From Streptomyces sp. NBC_01476 (GTDB lineage: Bacteria > Actinomycetota > Actinomycetes > Streptomycetales > Streptomycetaceae), in assembly GCF_036227265.1 (NCBI RefSeq), contig NZ_CP109446.1, forward strand, positions 7,829,001 to 7,893,000: a stretch of DNA of 64,000 bases, in the 5' to 3' direction. Position 1 is the stretch's first letter. Each line of letters opens with the position of its first letter. The notes below the pieces were generated by a model, which saw only the letters and a list, made by a program, of their open reading frames with translations, was not told where the DNA came from and searched no databases. The translations under genes and the position numbers were made by a program. Shown piece after piece: positions 24,756-34,097 of this stretch.

Positions 24756-26282
24756 TCACTGGCCGGCCCCGGAGGTGAGTACCCGGTCGGCTGCCGTCCG
24801 GGCTTCGAGCCGGGCGTCGGCCGCCTCCCACGCGCGGCGGTCGCCCTGCGGGCGGTACCGGCGCAGGTGCTGGGTGCCGGCGACCAGCCGCCGCATCTCC
24901 GTCAGGTCGCCGACCAGGCCGTGGGCGCGGGCCTGCACCAGGATGTTGCCGATCGCGGTGGCCTCGGTGGGGCCGGCGATGACCGGCAACCCGGTCGCGT
25001 CGGCGGTCAGTTGGCAGAGCAGGTCGTTGCGGCTGCCGCCGCCGACCAGGTGGACGTGGGTGACCTCGCGGCCGGCGAGTTCCGCGGCCTGGCGCAGTAC
25101 CCGGCGGTGGGCGAGGGCCAGGCTCTCCAGAACACAGCGGACCAGCGCGCCGGGTTCCGCCGGTGGGCGCTGGCCGGTGCGGGCGCAGTGCTCGGCGATG
25201 GCCGCGGGCATGTCGTCCGGCGCGAGGAACTCCGGGGCGTCCGGATCGATCAGCGCGGCGAACGGTTCGGCCCTGGCCGCCTCCGCGAGCAGCGGTACGA
25301 GTTCGGCGGGCAGCCCGCGGGCCGCCCAGCTGCGCCGGCACTCCTCCAGCAGCCACATGCCCATGATGTTGCGCAGATAGCGGATGGTGCCGTCGACCCC
25401 GCGCTCATTGGTGAAGTTCGCCGCCCGGGACTCCTCGCTGAGCACGGGCCTGTCCAGTTCCAGGCCGGCCAGCGACCACGTACCGCAGGAGATGTACGCG
25501 GCGCCGGGTTCGGTGGCGGGCACCGCGACCACCGCGGAGGCCGTGTCGTGCGAGGCGACCGCGACGACCGGGGTGGCGGCCGGCAGACCGGTGGCGGCGG
25601 CGACATGCGGCAGGAGGGTGCCGTATGTCGTGCCCGGCTCCCGCAGGGGCGGCAGCAGGTCCGGGTCGAGCCCGGTCGCCGCGGCGATCTCCCGCGACCA
25701 GGCGCCGGTGCGCGCGTCGAGCAGCCCGGTGGTGGAGGCGTTGGTGATCTCCGCGCCGACCGAGCCGGTCAGCCAGTACGCCAGCAGATCGGGGATGAGC
25801 AGCAGGGTGTTGGCGACGCCGAGCTGGACGGAGCCGCGGGCCGCGGCGAGCTGGAAGACGGTGTTGAACGGGAGGTGCTGCAGGCCGGTGATGCCGTAGA
25901 GCCGCTGCGCCCCGGCCTCGTCACGCACCCGCTCGGCCAGGCCCCGGGTGCGGTCGTCACGGTAGTGGTGGGGCAGGCCCAGCAGAGCGCCGTCCGCGTC
26001 CAGCAGGCCGTAGTCGACCGCCCAGGTGTCGATGCCGACCGACGCCACCGCGCCGGCCTTGGCGGCTTCCCCGAGCCCGTCGAGGACACCCTGGAAGAGG
26101 CCGGGCAGATTCCAGTGCAGCCCGGTGGGCAGCCGCAGCGCGGTGTTGGGGAACCGGCGCGTCTCGGTGAGGTCGAGGTTGCCCCGCCCCACCCTGCCGA
26201 TGATCACCCGGCCGCTGGTCGCGCCGAGGTCCACCGCGGCGAACGCGGACGGGAAGGCGGAGGACGGTGCGGTCGTGGTCAC
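24756..26282 (-). CDS. rhaB: Rhamnulokinase
   Basis: A 508-residue FGGY-family sugar kinase that phosphorylates L-rhamnulose to L-rhamnulose 1-phosphate. Phosphate-binding AAVDLGATSGRVIIG is near residues 15-29, GIDTWAVDYGLLD near 83-95, SHDTASAV near 240-247, the second phosphate loop ISCGTWSLAGLE near 261-272, and the adenosine motif HVHLVGGGSRNDLLCQLTAD near 410-429. It sits between the aldolase fusion and lutA on the same strand. No further operator of the rhamnose type was found immediately upstream. Confidence 0.93.
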   Translation of the reverse strand: MTTTAPSSAFPSAFAAVDLGATSGRVIIGRVGRGNLDLTETRRFPNTALRLPTGLHWNLPGLFQGVLDGLGEAAKAGAVASVGIDTWAVDYGLLDADGALLGLPHHYRDDRTRGLAERVRDEAGAQRLYGITGLQHLPFNTVFQLAAARGSVQLGVANTLLLIPDLLAYWLTGSVGAEITNASTTGLLDARTGAWSREIAAATGLDPDLLPPLREPGTTYGTLLPHVAAATGLPAATPVVAVASHDTASAVVAVPATEPGAAYISCGTWSLAGLELDRPVLSEESRAANFTNERGVDGTIRYLRNIMGMWLLEECRRSWAARGLPAELVPLLAEAARAEPFAALIDPDAPEFLAPDDMPAAIAEHCARTGQRPPAEPGALVRCVLESLALAHRRVLRQAAELAGREVTHVHLVGGGSRNDLLCQLTADATGLPVIAGPTEATAIGNILVQARAHGLVGDLTEMRRLVAGTQHLRRYRPQGDRRAWEAADARLEARTAADRVLTSGAGQ

Positions 26283-26439
26283 GGAGTTTTCCTTGGTCTG
26301 CGGACAGGGAGGGCGGCCGGGGTCGGACGGGCCGGGCGCCGCCCCCGCGGTCCGGCCGGCACCGTGGCCCGCGGCGGTGGTACCTGCCCGGCGGCCCCTT
26401 TGGAAGGCGGGACCGGCGGGCAGGAGACCGTGGCGTCGC

Positions 26440-28494
26440 TCAGCGCAGGAACGCCGCGGCGACCCCGGCGTCCACCGGGACGTGCAGCCCGGTGGTGTGG
26501 GTGAGGTCCCCGCCGGTCAGCGCGAAGACCGCGTTGGCGACATGGTCGGGCAGCACCTCCCGCTTGAGCAGGGTGCGCTGGGCGTAGAACTCGCCGAGCT
26601 TCGCCTCCTCCACGCCGTAGACGGCGGCGCGCTTGGCGCCCCAGCCGCCGGCGAAGATGCCGGAGCCGCGGACCACACCGTCGGGGTTGATGCCGTTGAC
26701 CCGGATGCCGTACTCGCCCAGCTCGGCGGCGAGCAGCCGGACCTGGTGGGCCTGGTCGGCCTTGGTGGCGGAGTAGGCGATGTTGTTGGGGCCGGCGAAG
26801 ACCGCGTTCTTGGAGGCGATGTAGACGATGTCGCCGCCGAGCTTCTGCTCGATCATGACGCGGGCCGCCTCCCGGGAGACCAGGAAGGAGCCGCGGGCCA
26901 TGATGTCGTGCTGCAGGTCCCAGTCCTTGGCGGTGGTCTCCAGCAGCGGCTTGGAGATGGAGATGCCCGCGTTGTTGACCACCAGGTCGACACCGCCGAA
27001 CGCCAGCAGCGCCTGCGTGAACCCGGCGGCGATCTGCTCCTCCGAGGTGACGTCCACGGTCACCGCGACCGCCTTGTCCGGGCCGCCCAGCTCGTCCGCG
27101 ACGGCCTCGGCGTTCGCACTGTTGACGTCGGCGACGACCACGCACGCGCCTTCGGCGACGAGCCGGTGCGCGATGGCCTTGCCGATGCCGGAACCGGCGC
27201 CGGTGACCAGGGCGATCCGGGTGGCCAGCGGCTTCGGCTTCGGCATCCGCCGCAGCTTGGCCTCCTCCAGCTCCCAGTACTCGATCCGGAACTTCTCCGA
27301 CTCCTCGATCGGCCGGTAGCTGGAGACCGCCTCGGCGCCGCGCATCACATTGATGGCGTTGAGGTAGAACTCGCCCGCCACCCGGGCGGTCTGCTTGTCC
27401 TTGCCGTAGCTGAACATGCCGACGCCGGGGATCAGCACGATCGCCGGGTCCGCGCCGCGCATCGCGGGGGAGTCGGGCGACGCGTGGCGCTCGTAGTAGG
27501 CGGCGTACTCGGTGCGGTACTCCTCGTGCAGCACCCTCAGCCGGGCCGCGGCCTCGTCCAGCGGGGCGCCGGCCGGCAGGTCGAGGACGAGCGGACGGAC
27601 CTTGGTGCGCAGGAAGTGGTCGGGGCAGGAGGTGCCCAGCGCCGCCAGCCGCGGGTGCTCGGCGCGGGCGAGGAAGTCCAGCACCTCGGGGGCGTCGGTG
27701 AAGTGGCCCACCTGCGGGCGGTCGGCGGACGCCAGGGCGCGCACCAGCGGGGCGAGCGCCGCGGCCCGCGCCCGGCGGTCCGCCTCGGGGAGCGGCTGGT
27801 AACCGTCGAGCACCGGTCCGAACGGCTCCGGCCGGCCGTGCTCGGCGAGGAAGGTCTCGGCGGTGCGGATGATGTGCAGCGAGTTGCGCTCGCACTCCTC
27901 GGAGGTCGCGCCCCAGGCGGTGATGCCGTGGCCGCCCAGTACGCAGCCGATCGCCTGCGGGTTCTCCCGCTTGACGGCGGCGATGTCCAGGCCGAGCTGG
28001 AAGCCCGGGCGCCGCCAGGGCACCCAGACCACGGTGTCGCCGAAGCACTCCGCGGTGAGCTTCTCGCCGTCGGCCGCGCAGGCGAGCGCGATGCCGGAGT
28101 CGGGGTGCAGGTGGTCCACGTGCGCGGCATCGACCAGGCCGTGCATCGCGGTGTCGATGGAGGGCGCCGCCCCGCCCTTGCCGTGCAGGCAGTAGTCGAA
28201 CGCGGCGACCATCTCGTCCTCGCGGTCCACGCCCGGGTAGACCTCGGTGAGCGCGCGCAGCCGGTCAAGGCGCAGGACGGCCAGTCCGGGCGCCGTGAGG
28301 GTACCCAGGTCGCCGCCGGAGCCCTTGACCCACATCAGCTCGGTGTCGGCACCGGTGACCGGGTCGGACGCGGTGCCCTTGGCGGAGGTGTTGCCGCCGG
28401 CGTAGTTGGTGTTGCGCGGGTCCGAGCCCAGCCGGTTCGAGCGCTCCAGCAGCTCGCTGACCGTGCTCTGGTCGGGGTGGGGGACGGAAGCCAT
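26440..28494 (-). CDS. rhaD: Bifunctional rhamnulose-1-phosphate aldolase / short-chain lactaldehyde dehydrogenase
   Basis: A 684-residue fusion. Residues about 1-400 form a class II aldolase (metal ligands in HVDHLHPDSG and GGHGITAWG) that splits L-rhamnulose 1-phosphate into dihydroxyacetone phosphate and L-lactaldehyde. Residues about 425-684 form a short-chain dehydrogenase with TGAGSGIG at 431-438 and catalytic Tyr574-x3-Lys578 (YSATK), which would oxidise L-lactaldehyde to L-lactate. The fusion channels the aldehyde. The adjacent lutABC genes would consume the lactate. It lies between rhaI and rhaB, separated by 203 and 157 bases. Confidence 0.93.
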   Translation of the reverse strand: MASVPHPDQSTVSELLERSNRLGSDPRNTNYAGGNTSAKGTASDPVTGADTELMWVKGSGGDLGTLTAPGLAVLRLDRLRALTEVYPGVDREDEMVAAFDYCLHGKGGAAPSIDTAMHGLVDAAHVDHLHPDSGIALACAADGEKLTAECFGDTVVWVPWRRPGFQLGLDIAAVKRENPQAIGCVLGGHGITAWGATSEECERNSLHIIRTAETFLAEHGRPEPFGPVLDGYQPLPEADRRARAAALAPLVRALASADRPQVGHFTDAPEVLDFLARAEHPRLAALGTSCPDHFLRTKVRPLVLDLPAGAPLDEAAARLRVLHEEYRTEYAAYYERHASPDSPAMRGADPAIVLIPGVGMFSYGKDKQTARVAGEFYLNAINVMRGAEAVSSYRPIEESEKFRIEYWELEEAKLRRMPKPKPLATRIALVTGAGSGIGKAIAHRLVAEGACVVVADVNSANAEAVADELGGPDKAVAVTVDVTSEEQIAAGFTQALLAFGGVDLVVNNAGISISKPLLETTAKDWDLQHDIMARGSFLVSREAARVMIEQKLGGDIVYIASKNAVFAGPNNIAYSATKADQAHQVRLLAAELGEYGIRVNGINPDGVVRGSGIFAGGWGAKRAAVYGVEEAKLGEFYAQRTLLKREVLPDHVANAVFALTGGDLTHTTGLHVPVDAGVAAAFLR

Positions 28495-28697
28495 GTCGGT
28501 AGTCCTTTACGGTCCTGGTGTGCGGCTCTGACCAGTCGGGTGGATCGTGCCGGGCTCACGGGCCCTGGCGGTGGGGCGGAGGTGCACGGCGGAAACACCG
28601 GGCAGTGCGACAACTCGCAGGCGGACAGCGGGCGGTGGGACGCCGGGCCGCACCGCCGTCACGCGGCGGGCGGCGCGGCCCGCGGCCCGTACCCGGT

Positions 28698-29864
28698 TCA
28701 GGCGCCCCAGCCCGCCTGTTCGCCGCCGACCCGGCCGGTCACGATCTGCTGCTGCCAGCCGGAGGCGCGGTAGGCGGCCATCGGGTCGGGGTTCAGACCC
28801 TGTTCCTCGCGCACCGAGGCGAGCAGCGGACGTACGTCGGTGTTGTACGCGTCCATCAGGACGGCGTTGGCTTCCAGCACGTCACCGGACTGCTGGGCGG
28901 CGGTCAGCGCGTCGGTGTCGACCAGCAGCGCCTTGGCGGTGGCCTCCTGGACGTTCATCACCGAGCGGATGATCGCGGGGATCTTCGCCTCGATGTTGTG
29001 GCACTGGTCGAGCATGAAGGCCACGCCCGTCTCGGGCTTGAGGCCGCCGTTCTTGACCACCTCGTGCAGGATCCGGAAGAGCTGGAACGGGTCGGCGGAC
29101 CCCACCATCAGGTCGTCGTCGGCGTAGAAGCGCGAGTTGAAGTCGAAGCCGCCGAGCTTCCCCTCGCGCAGCAGGAAGGCCACGATGAACTCGATGTTGG
29201 TGCCGGGCGCGTGGTGGCCGGTGTCCACCACGACCTGCGCCTTGGGGCCGAGCTTGAGGCAGTGCGCGTAAGAGGTGCCCCAGTCCGGGACGTCGGTGGT
29301 GTAGAAGGCGGGCTCGAAGAGCTTGTACTCCAGCAGCATCCGCTGGTCGTCCCCGAGACGCTCGTACACCGCGGCCAGCGCCTCGGCCAGGCGGTCCTGG
29401 CGGGCGGTGATGTCGTCCTGGCCGGGGTAGTTGGTGCCGTCGGAGAACCACAGCTTCAGGTCGCGCGATCCGGTGGCGTCCATGATGTCGACGCACTCGA
29501 GCAGATGGCCGAGCGCCTTGCGGCGGACGGCCGGGTCGGGGTTGGTGACCGAGCCGAGCTTGTAGTCGTCGTCCTGGAAGACGTTGGAGTTGATCGCACC
29601 CAGCGTCAGGCCGCGCTCCTTGGCGTACGAGCCCAGTGCCACGTAGTCGTCGACCCGGTCCCACGGTATGTGCAGGGACACCACCGGGGCCACGCCGGTC
29701 GCCGCCTGCACCTGGGCGGCGTCGTCCAGCTTCTCGTACGGATCGCGGGGCACGCCTTCCTGCCGGAACACCTTGAAGCGGGTACCGGAGTTGCCGTACG
29801 CCCACGACGGGGTCTCGATCCGCTGGGACTTCAGCGCCGCCCTCACGGCCGACAGATCTGTCAT
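28698..29864 (-). CDS. rhaI: L-rhamnose isomerase
   Basis: A 388-residue TIM-barrel isomerase of the Pseudomonas stutzeri RhaI type, converting L-rhamnose to L-rhamnulose. Metal-site stretches include LEYKLFEPAFY, VVVDTGHHAPGTNIEFIVAF and GGFDFNSRFYADDDL. It is the first gene of the minus-strand operon and has its own promoter and operator. ATG at 29864 follows AGAGG; an in-frame ATG at 29888 would place the start inside the operator, so it is less likely. Confidence 0.95.
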   Translation of the reverse strand: MTDLSAVRAALKSQRIETPSWAYGNSGTRFKVFRQEGVPRDPYEKLDDAAQVQAATGVAPVVSLHIPWDRVDDYVALGSYAKERGLTLGAINSNVFQDDDYKLGSVTNPDPAVRRKALGHLLECVDIMDATGSRDLKLWFSDGTNYPGQDDITARQDRLAEALAAVYERLGDDQRMLLEYKLFEPAFYTTDVPDWGTSYAHCLKLGPKAQVVVDTGHHAPGTNIEFIVAFLLREGKLGGFDFNSRFYADDDLMVGSADPFQLFRILHEVVKNGGLKPETGVAFMLDQCHNIEAKIPAIIRSVMNVQEATAKALLVDTDALTAAQQSGDVLEANAVLMDAYNTDVRPLLASVREEQGLNPDPMAAYRASGWQQQIVTGRVGGEQAGWGA

Positions 29865-29875
29865 GGCAACCTCTG

Positions 29876-29887
29876 TGAATCGTTTCA
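29876..29887. promoter_or_regulatory. LacI-type operator, rhaI
   Basis: TGAATCGTTTCA, a palindrome with one central-region mismatch, lies between the predicted rhaI transcription start and its ATG. It belongs to the TGAA-N4-TTCA set shared by the rhamnose genes. Confidence 0.8.
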
Positions 29888-29897
29888 TTTGCCGCTC

Positions 29898-29926
29898 ACC
29901 GTAGTGGTGACGACAAGTTCTGTCAA
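29898..29926 (-). promoter_or_regulatory. Predicted promoter of the rhaI-rhaD-rhaB-lutABC operon
   Basis: On the minus strand, TTGACA (29926-29921) and TACGGT (29903-29898) are separated by 17 bases. The operator at 29876-29887 lies 10 bases downstream of the -10, a classic repressor position. Confidence 0.75.
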
Positions 29927-30180
29927 TGACTCGCGGAGTGATGAAAAGGTTCAGATGATGTCGGGGGTCGGGGGTGGATTTCCGCGGTCCGCGAGCGGCC
30001 GCCGGCCCCGGTGGGGCGAGATCGTCTCCGGCCGGTGTACGGCGCACCGGTTCCGGGGGGCGCGGGAGCCGGTGCGCGGGGCCGCCGAACGCGGGGTGAC
30101 CAGTGGGGTTGGGGCTGCCCGGGCAGCGCCGAGGCTCGTTCCCCGCCGCTGGTACGCACCCCGGCGGACGGAGGCGTTAT

Positions 30181-30192
30181 TGAATCGTGTCA
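30181..30192. promoter_or_regulatory. LacI-type operator, central
   Basis: TGAATCGTGTCA, one base off the arm consensus. It lies between the two divergent promoters, about 290 bases from the rhaI operator and 145 from the transporter operator, so it could support DNA looping (inference). Confidence 0.6.
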
Positions 30193-30282
30193 TTGGGCGA
30201 TATGCGCTGCTCGCTGCCGACTTCACGCTTCTTGCTGGGAGCCCTTGAGCGGCAGGTCATGGTGCAATCGGCCCGGAAACCC

Positions 30283-30311
30283 TTGACTGCCCCACCGGGC
30301 GGGGCTAACGT
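30283..30311 (+). promoter_or_regulatory. Predicted promoter of the rhamnose ABC transporter operon
   Basis: TTGACT (30283-30288) and TAACGT (30306-30311) with 17 bases between. A GCCCCacCGGGCGGGGC-type spacer separates them, and the operator follows 14 bases after the -10. Confidence 0.75.
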
Positions 30312-30325
30312 CCCGGCAACTCCAT

Positions 30326-30337
30326 TGAAACATTTCA
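30326..30337. promoter_or_regulatory. LacI-type operator, ABC transporter
   Basis: TGAAACATTTCA, with arms TGAAA/TTTCA perfectly matched. It sits at the predicted transcription start of the transporter operon. Confidence 0.8.
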
Positions 30338-30373
30338 CCCCGTTGCCATCGATCGGGAGACCCAGGAGACACC

Positions 30374-31894
30374 ATGACCGACCCCGCACCGGAACGGACT
30401 CCGGTCCTCGCACTGGAGGGGGTGAGCAAGTCCTTCGGAGCCGTACGGGCGCTGCGCGATGTGTCGCTGGAGTTGTACGCCGGGGAAGCACACGCCCTCG
30501 CGGGCGAGAACGGCGCCGGCAAGTCCACTCTTATCAAGGCCCTCGCCGGAGTCCACCGGCCGGACACCGGGACCGTGCTGCTCGACGGCGCTCCCGTGGT
30601 CTTCCACGGACCGGCGGACGCCCGTGACGCGGGTGTGGCCGTCATTTACCAGGAACCCACTCTCTTCCCCGACCTCTCGGTCGCCGAGAACATCTTTGTC
30701 GGCCGTCAGCCGCACCGCTCCTTCGGGCGGGTCGACCACAAGGCCGTCAAGAAGGCCGCCGCCGGCCTGTTCCAGCGGCTCGGCGTCGACCTCGACCCCG
30801 ATCAGCCGGCCCGCGGCCTGTCCATCGCCGACCAGCAGCTGGTGGAGATCGCCAAGGCGCTCTCCTTCGACGCCCGGGTGCTCATCATGGACGAGCCCAC
30901 CGCGGCCCTGACCGGCAGTGAAGTGGCCCGGCTCTTCGGTGTGGTCAAGGCGCTGCGCGAGGGCGGCGCCGCCATCTTGTTCATCTCCCACCGGCTGGAG
31001 GAGATCTTCGCGCTCTGCCAGCACGTCACCACCCTGCGGGACGGTGCCTGGATAGCCAGCGAACCGGTCGACGGACTCACCGAGGACGACCTGGTGCGCC
31101 GGATGGTCGGCCGCGATCTCGACGAGCTCTACCCCAAGCAGGACGCGACCGTCGGCGAAGTCGCCCTCAGCGTCCGGCGGCTGACCCGCGAGGGCGTTTT
31201 CACCGACATCTCCTTCGACGTGCGCCACGGGGAGATCGTCGGCCTGGCCGGACTGGTCGGGGCGGGCCGCAGCGAGGTCGCCCGGGCGGTGTTCGGGGTC
31301 GACCGGTGGGACGCCGGCCAGGTCGAGATCGAGGGCAAGTCGCTCAAGTCGGGCGCCCCGAGCCTGGCGATGAGCGCCGGACTGGCACTGGTGCCAGAGG
31401 ACCGCCGCGCCCAGGGCCTGGTGATGGAGATGTCCATCGAGCGCAACATCAATCTGACCGGACTGGACCGCACCAGCCGGGCCGGGCTGATGAACCGCGG
31501 CGCCGAACGCAGCCGCGCGGTCGACTGGGCGGTGCGGCTCCAGGTGAAGTACGCCCGGCTCGCCGATGTGGTCGGCACGCTCTCCGGTGGCAACCAGCAG
31601 AAGGTCGTGCTGGCGAAGTGGCTGGCCACCGGCCCGCGGGTGCTCATCGTGGACGAGCCGACCCGCGGGATCGACGTCGGCACCAAGGCCGAGGTGCACC
31701 GGCTGCTCTCGCAGCTCGCCGCCGACGGTGTGGCGGTGCTGATGATCTCCTCGGACCTGCCCGAGATCCTCGGCATGGCCGACCGCGTGCTGGTCATGCA
31801 CGAGGGCCGGCTGGTCGCCGACATCCCCCGCGAGGACGCCACCGAGGAGTCGGTGATGGCGGCCGCCACCGGCCGCAAGAGGAGCGCAGCATGA
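30374..31894 (+). CDS. rhaT: Rhamnose-type sugar ABC transporter, ATP-binding protein
   Basis: A 506-residue protein with two ABC domains, as in ribose, xylose and rhamnose importers. The first has Walker A GENGAGKST at residues 44-52 and a divergent signature (LSIADQQLVEIAKAL). The second has a degenerate Walker A (GLVGAGRSEVAR), signature LSGGNQQKVVLAKWL and Walker B VLIVDEPTRGID. It energises import of L-rhamnose at the membrane, judging by the neighbours and shared operators. The TGA overlaps the ATG of the first permease by four bases. Confidence 0.93.
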   Translation: MTDPAPERTPVLALEGVSKSFGAVRALRDVSLELYAGEAHALAGENGAGKSTLIKALAGVHRPDTGTVLLDGAPVVFHGPADARDAGVAVIYQEPTLFPDLSVAENIFVGRQPHRSFGRVDHKAVKKAAAGLFQRLGVDLDPDQPARGLSIADQQLVEIAKALSFDARVLIMDEPTAALTGSEVARLFGVVKALREGGAAILFISHRLEEIFALCQHVTTLRDGAWIASEPVDGLTEDDLVRRMVGRDLDELYPKQDATVGEVALSVRRLTREGVFTDISFDVRHGEIVGLAGLVGAGRSEVARAVFGVDRWDAGQVEIEGKSLKSGAPSLAMSAGLALVPEDRRAQGLVMEMSIERNINLTGLDRTSRAGLMNRGAERSRAVDWAVRLQVKYARLADVVGTLSGGNQQKVVLAKWLATGPRVLIVDEPTRGIDVGTKAEVHRLLSQLAADGVAVLMISSDLPEILGMADRVLVMHEGRLVADIPREDATEESVMAAATGRKRSAA

Positions 31895-32946
31895 CCATGA
31901 CCGCGAAACCCGCGCCTGCCGCGGCGCCCTCGGAGGCTCCCTCCACCGGCGGCCTCCTCGACCGGGTGCTGAAGGTCAGGGAACTGGCCATCCTGGTCGT
32001 CCTGGTCCTGATGCTGCTGGCCACCCAGCTGGACAACAGCGCCTTCCTCTCCGAACAGGGCATCAAGGACCTGCTGCTCAACGCGACGATCCTGGTGCTC
32101 GTCGGGGTGGGCCAGGCCACCGTGGTGATCACCCGGAACGTCGACCTCTCGGTCGGCTCCACGCTCGGCATCACCGCCTTCGCGGCCGGTGAGTTCCTGC
32201 GCGGCGGCGGCAACCCGTTGCTGGCGGTGGTGATCGCGGTCGCCCTCGGCGCCGGATTCGGCATCGTCAACGGCCTGCTGGTCAGCCTCGGCCAGGTGCC
32301 GGCCCTGGTGGTCACCCTCGGCACCCTCTACATCATCCGCGGCCTTGACTCCATCTGGTTCGGGTCCCGGCAGATCACCGCCGCCGACCTTCCCTCCGGC
32401 TTCGTCAGCTTCGGCCACGACGGGCTGGGCGCGGTCCCGTACCTGGCCGTCCTCACCGCGGTGGTGCTCGTCGCCGCCGCCTACTACCTGCGCAGCTACC
32501 GCAGCGGCCGGGACATGTACGCGCTCGGCTCCAGCCCGGAAGCCGCCCGGCTCGCCGGTGTGCCGGTGCGCAAGCGCATCCTCAGCGCCTACATCCTCTG
32601 CGGCGCCCTGGCCGGTCTGGCCGGCGCGCTGTACCTCGCGCGGTTCGGCAATGTCGACTCCGGTACCGGCACCGGCTACGAACTGACCGTGGTCAGCGCG
32701 GTCGTGGTCGGCGGCGTCGCCTTCACCGGCGGCTCCGGCAGCCTCTACGGCGCCGCCCTCGGCGCCCTGCTGCTGACGTCCATCAACAGCGTCCTGCCCT
32801 CGATCGGCGTCAGCTCGGTGTGGGTCCAGGCCATCGACGGCATCCTCCTGCTGCTCGCCATCGCCGTGGACCGGGTGGTCGCGCTGCGGGTCGCCGCGAT
32901 GCTGCGCAAGCGGGCCGCACAGACAAGGAGTGCCCACAGTGACTGA
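31891..32946 (+). CDS. rhaP: Rhamnose-type ABC transporter permease 1
   Basis: A 351-residue membrane permease of the BPD_transp_2 (ribose) class with about ten helices. Characteristic pieces are ITRNVDLSVGSTLGITAF near residues 87-104 and the coupling loop GRDMYALGSSPEAARLAGVPVRKR near 207-230. It pairs with the following permease to form the channel. The ATG overlaps the upstream stop. An unusual Pro/Ala-rich stretch of about 20 residues precedes the first helix. Confidence 0.92.
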   Translation: MTMTAKPAPAAAPSEAPSTGGLLDRVLKVRELAILVVLVLMLLATQLDNSAFLSEQGIKDLLLNATILVLVGVGQATVVITRNVDLSVGSTLGITAFAAGEFLRGGGNPLLAVVIAVALGAGFGIVNGLLVSLGQVPALVVTLGTLYIIRGLDSIWFGSRQITAADLPSGFVSFGHDGLGAVPYLAVLTAVVLVAAAYYLRSYRSGRDMYALGSSPEAARLAGVPVRKRILSAYILCGALAGLAGALYLARFGNVDSGTGTGYELTVVSAVVVGGVAFTGGSGSLYGAALGALLLTSINSVLPSIGVSSVWVQAIDGILLLLAIAVDRVVALRVAAMLRKRAAQTRSAHSD

Positions 32947-33979
32947 CCTGACCGACCTCGCCAAGCCCGCCCCCCGTACCTGGGGACGCGACGCCCTGCG
33001 CTGGGACACCGTCGTAGGAGCCCTGCTGGTCGTCCTGCTGGTCCTCTCCTTCTCCTTCGTGGACAACTTCGGCAACGCGCTCAACCTGTCGTTCCTGATC
33101 GGCAACACCCTGCCGATCGCGCTCATCGCGCTCCCCATGACGATGCTCGTGGTCTCCGGCGAGATCGACCTGTCGGTCGGCTCCACGGTCGGGCTCTCCG
33201 GCGCGGTGATGGGCAAGCTGTGGAACGAGGGGATGGCGATCGAGACGATCATCCCGATCTGCGTGCTGCTCGGCGTCGTCTGCGGGCTGGTCAACGGCCT
33301 TCTGGTGACCCGGCTCGGACTGCCCTCGCTCGCCGTCACCATCGGCACCCTCGCCGCGTACCGGGGCATCGCCCAGATCGTGCTCGGCTCCAACTCGGTC
33401 ACCGACTTCCCGCAGCAGTACCTTGACTTCAGCTCCGGCCGGATCGGCGGCACCTTCATCCCGCAGGCCGCCGTGCCGTGGGCGGTGCTGCTGGTCATCG
33501 CGGTGGTGGTGCTGCACGCCACACCGGTCGGCCGCTCGCTCTTCGCGGTCGGCGCCTCCCAGGAGGCCGCCCGGTTCGCCGGTGTGCGGGTCAAGCGGCT
33601 GAAGCTGTCGATGTTCGTCGCCACCGGTACCGTCTCCGCCCTGACCGGTGTGTTCTGGGCGCTGCACTACGCCAGCGCCCGCTACGACAACGCCACCGGC
33701 CTCGAACTGTCCGTCATCGCGGGCGTGCTGCTCGGCGGCATCGACTTCGACGGCGGAAAGGGCACCCTCGGCGGCGCCATCGCCGGTGTCTTCCTGCTCG
33801 GCGCGCTGCAGAACGTGATGAGCCTGGTCAATGTCTCCGCCCAGTCCCAGACCCTGATCACCGGTGTGCTGCTGGTGATCTCGGTCCTCGCCCCGCGGGT
33901 GGCCCGCCAGGCCGGCCGGGCGCGCGCCCGGCGCAAGTCGGCCGAGGCGCCGCCACCGGCGGTCCTCGCCACCACCTGA
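32939..33979 (+). CDS. rhaQ: Rhamnose-type ABC transporter permease 2
   Basis: A 346-residue permease of the same class (VSGEIDLSVGSTVGLSGAVMG near residues 72-92; GRSLFAVGASQEAARFAGVRVKRL near 196-219). The GTG at 32939 is chosen over a GTG at 32930 because AAGGAG ends 8 bases before it; translation then overlaps the end of the first permease. It completes the heterodimeric channel of the rhamnose importer. Confidence 0.92.
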   Translation: MTDLTDLAKPAPRTWGRDALRWDTVVGALLVVLLVLSFSFVDNFGNALNLSFLIGNTLPIALIALPMTMLVVSGEIDLSVGSTVGLSGAVMGKLWNEGMAIETIIPICVLLGVVCGLVNGLLVTRLGLPSLAVTIGTLAAYRGIAQIVLGSNSVTDFPQQYLDFSSGRIGGTFIPQAAVPWAVLLVIAVVVLHATPVGRSLFAVGASQEAARFAGVRVKRLKLSMFVATGTVSALTGVFWALHYASARYDNATGLELSVIAGVLLGGIDFDGGKGTLGGAIAGVFLLGALQNVMSLVNVSAQSQTLITGVLLVISVLAPRVARQAGRARARRKSAEAPPPAVLATT

Positions 33980-34097
33980 TCCCGCCCGCGTCCGGCAGCC
34001 CGTACGTCCTCGACCGACCCGTCCAGCCCGACCATGTCCCCGGCCACCAGGTCACCAGGTCACCCCTGCCGTGCTGCGGCAGCGAAAGGAATCCCGC

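Larger units (their letters stand above)
29865..30373. other. Intergenic control region between rhaI and the rhamnose ABC genes
   Basis: A 509-base gap without a convincing gene. It holds two divergent sigma-70-like promoters and three TGAA-N4-TTCA operators, listed separately. The stretch 29940-30175 shows nothing I can assign; short open frames there have poor starts and no family resemblance. Confidence 0.7.

Noticed and set aside
29951..30286. Short open frames in the rhaI-importer gap
   Set aside because: They overlap each other on both strands, lack ribosome sites and have unremarkable Arg/Pro-rich composition; the gap is better explained as control DNA.
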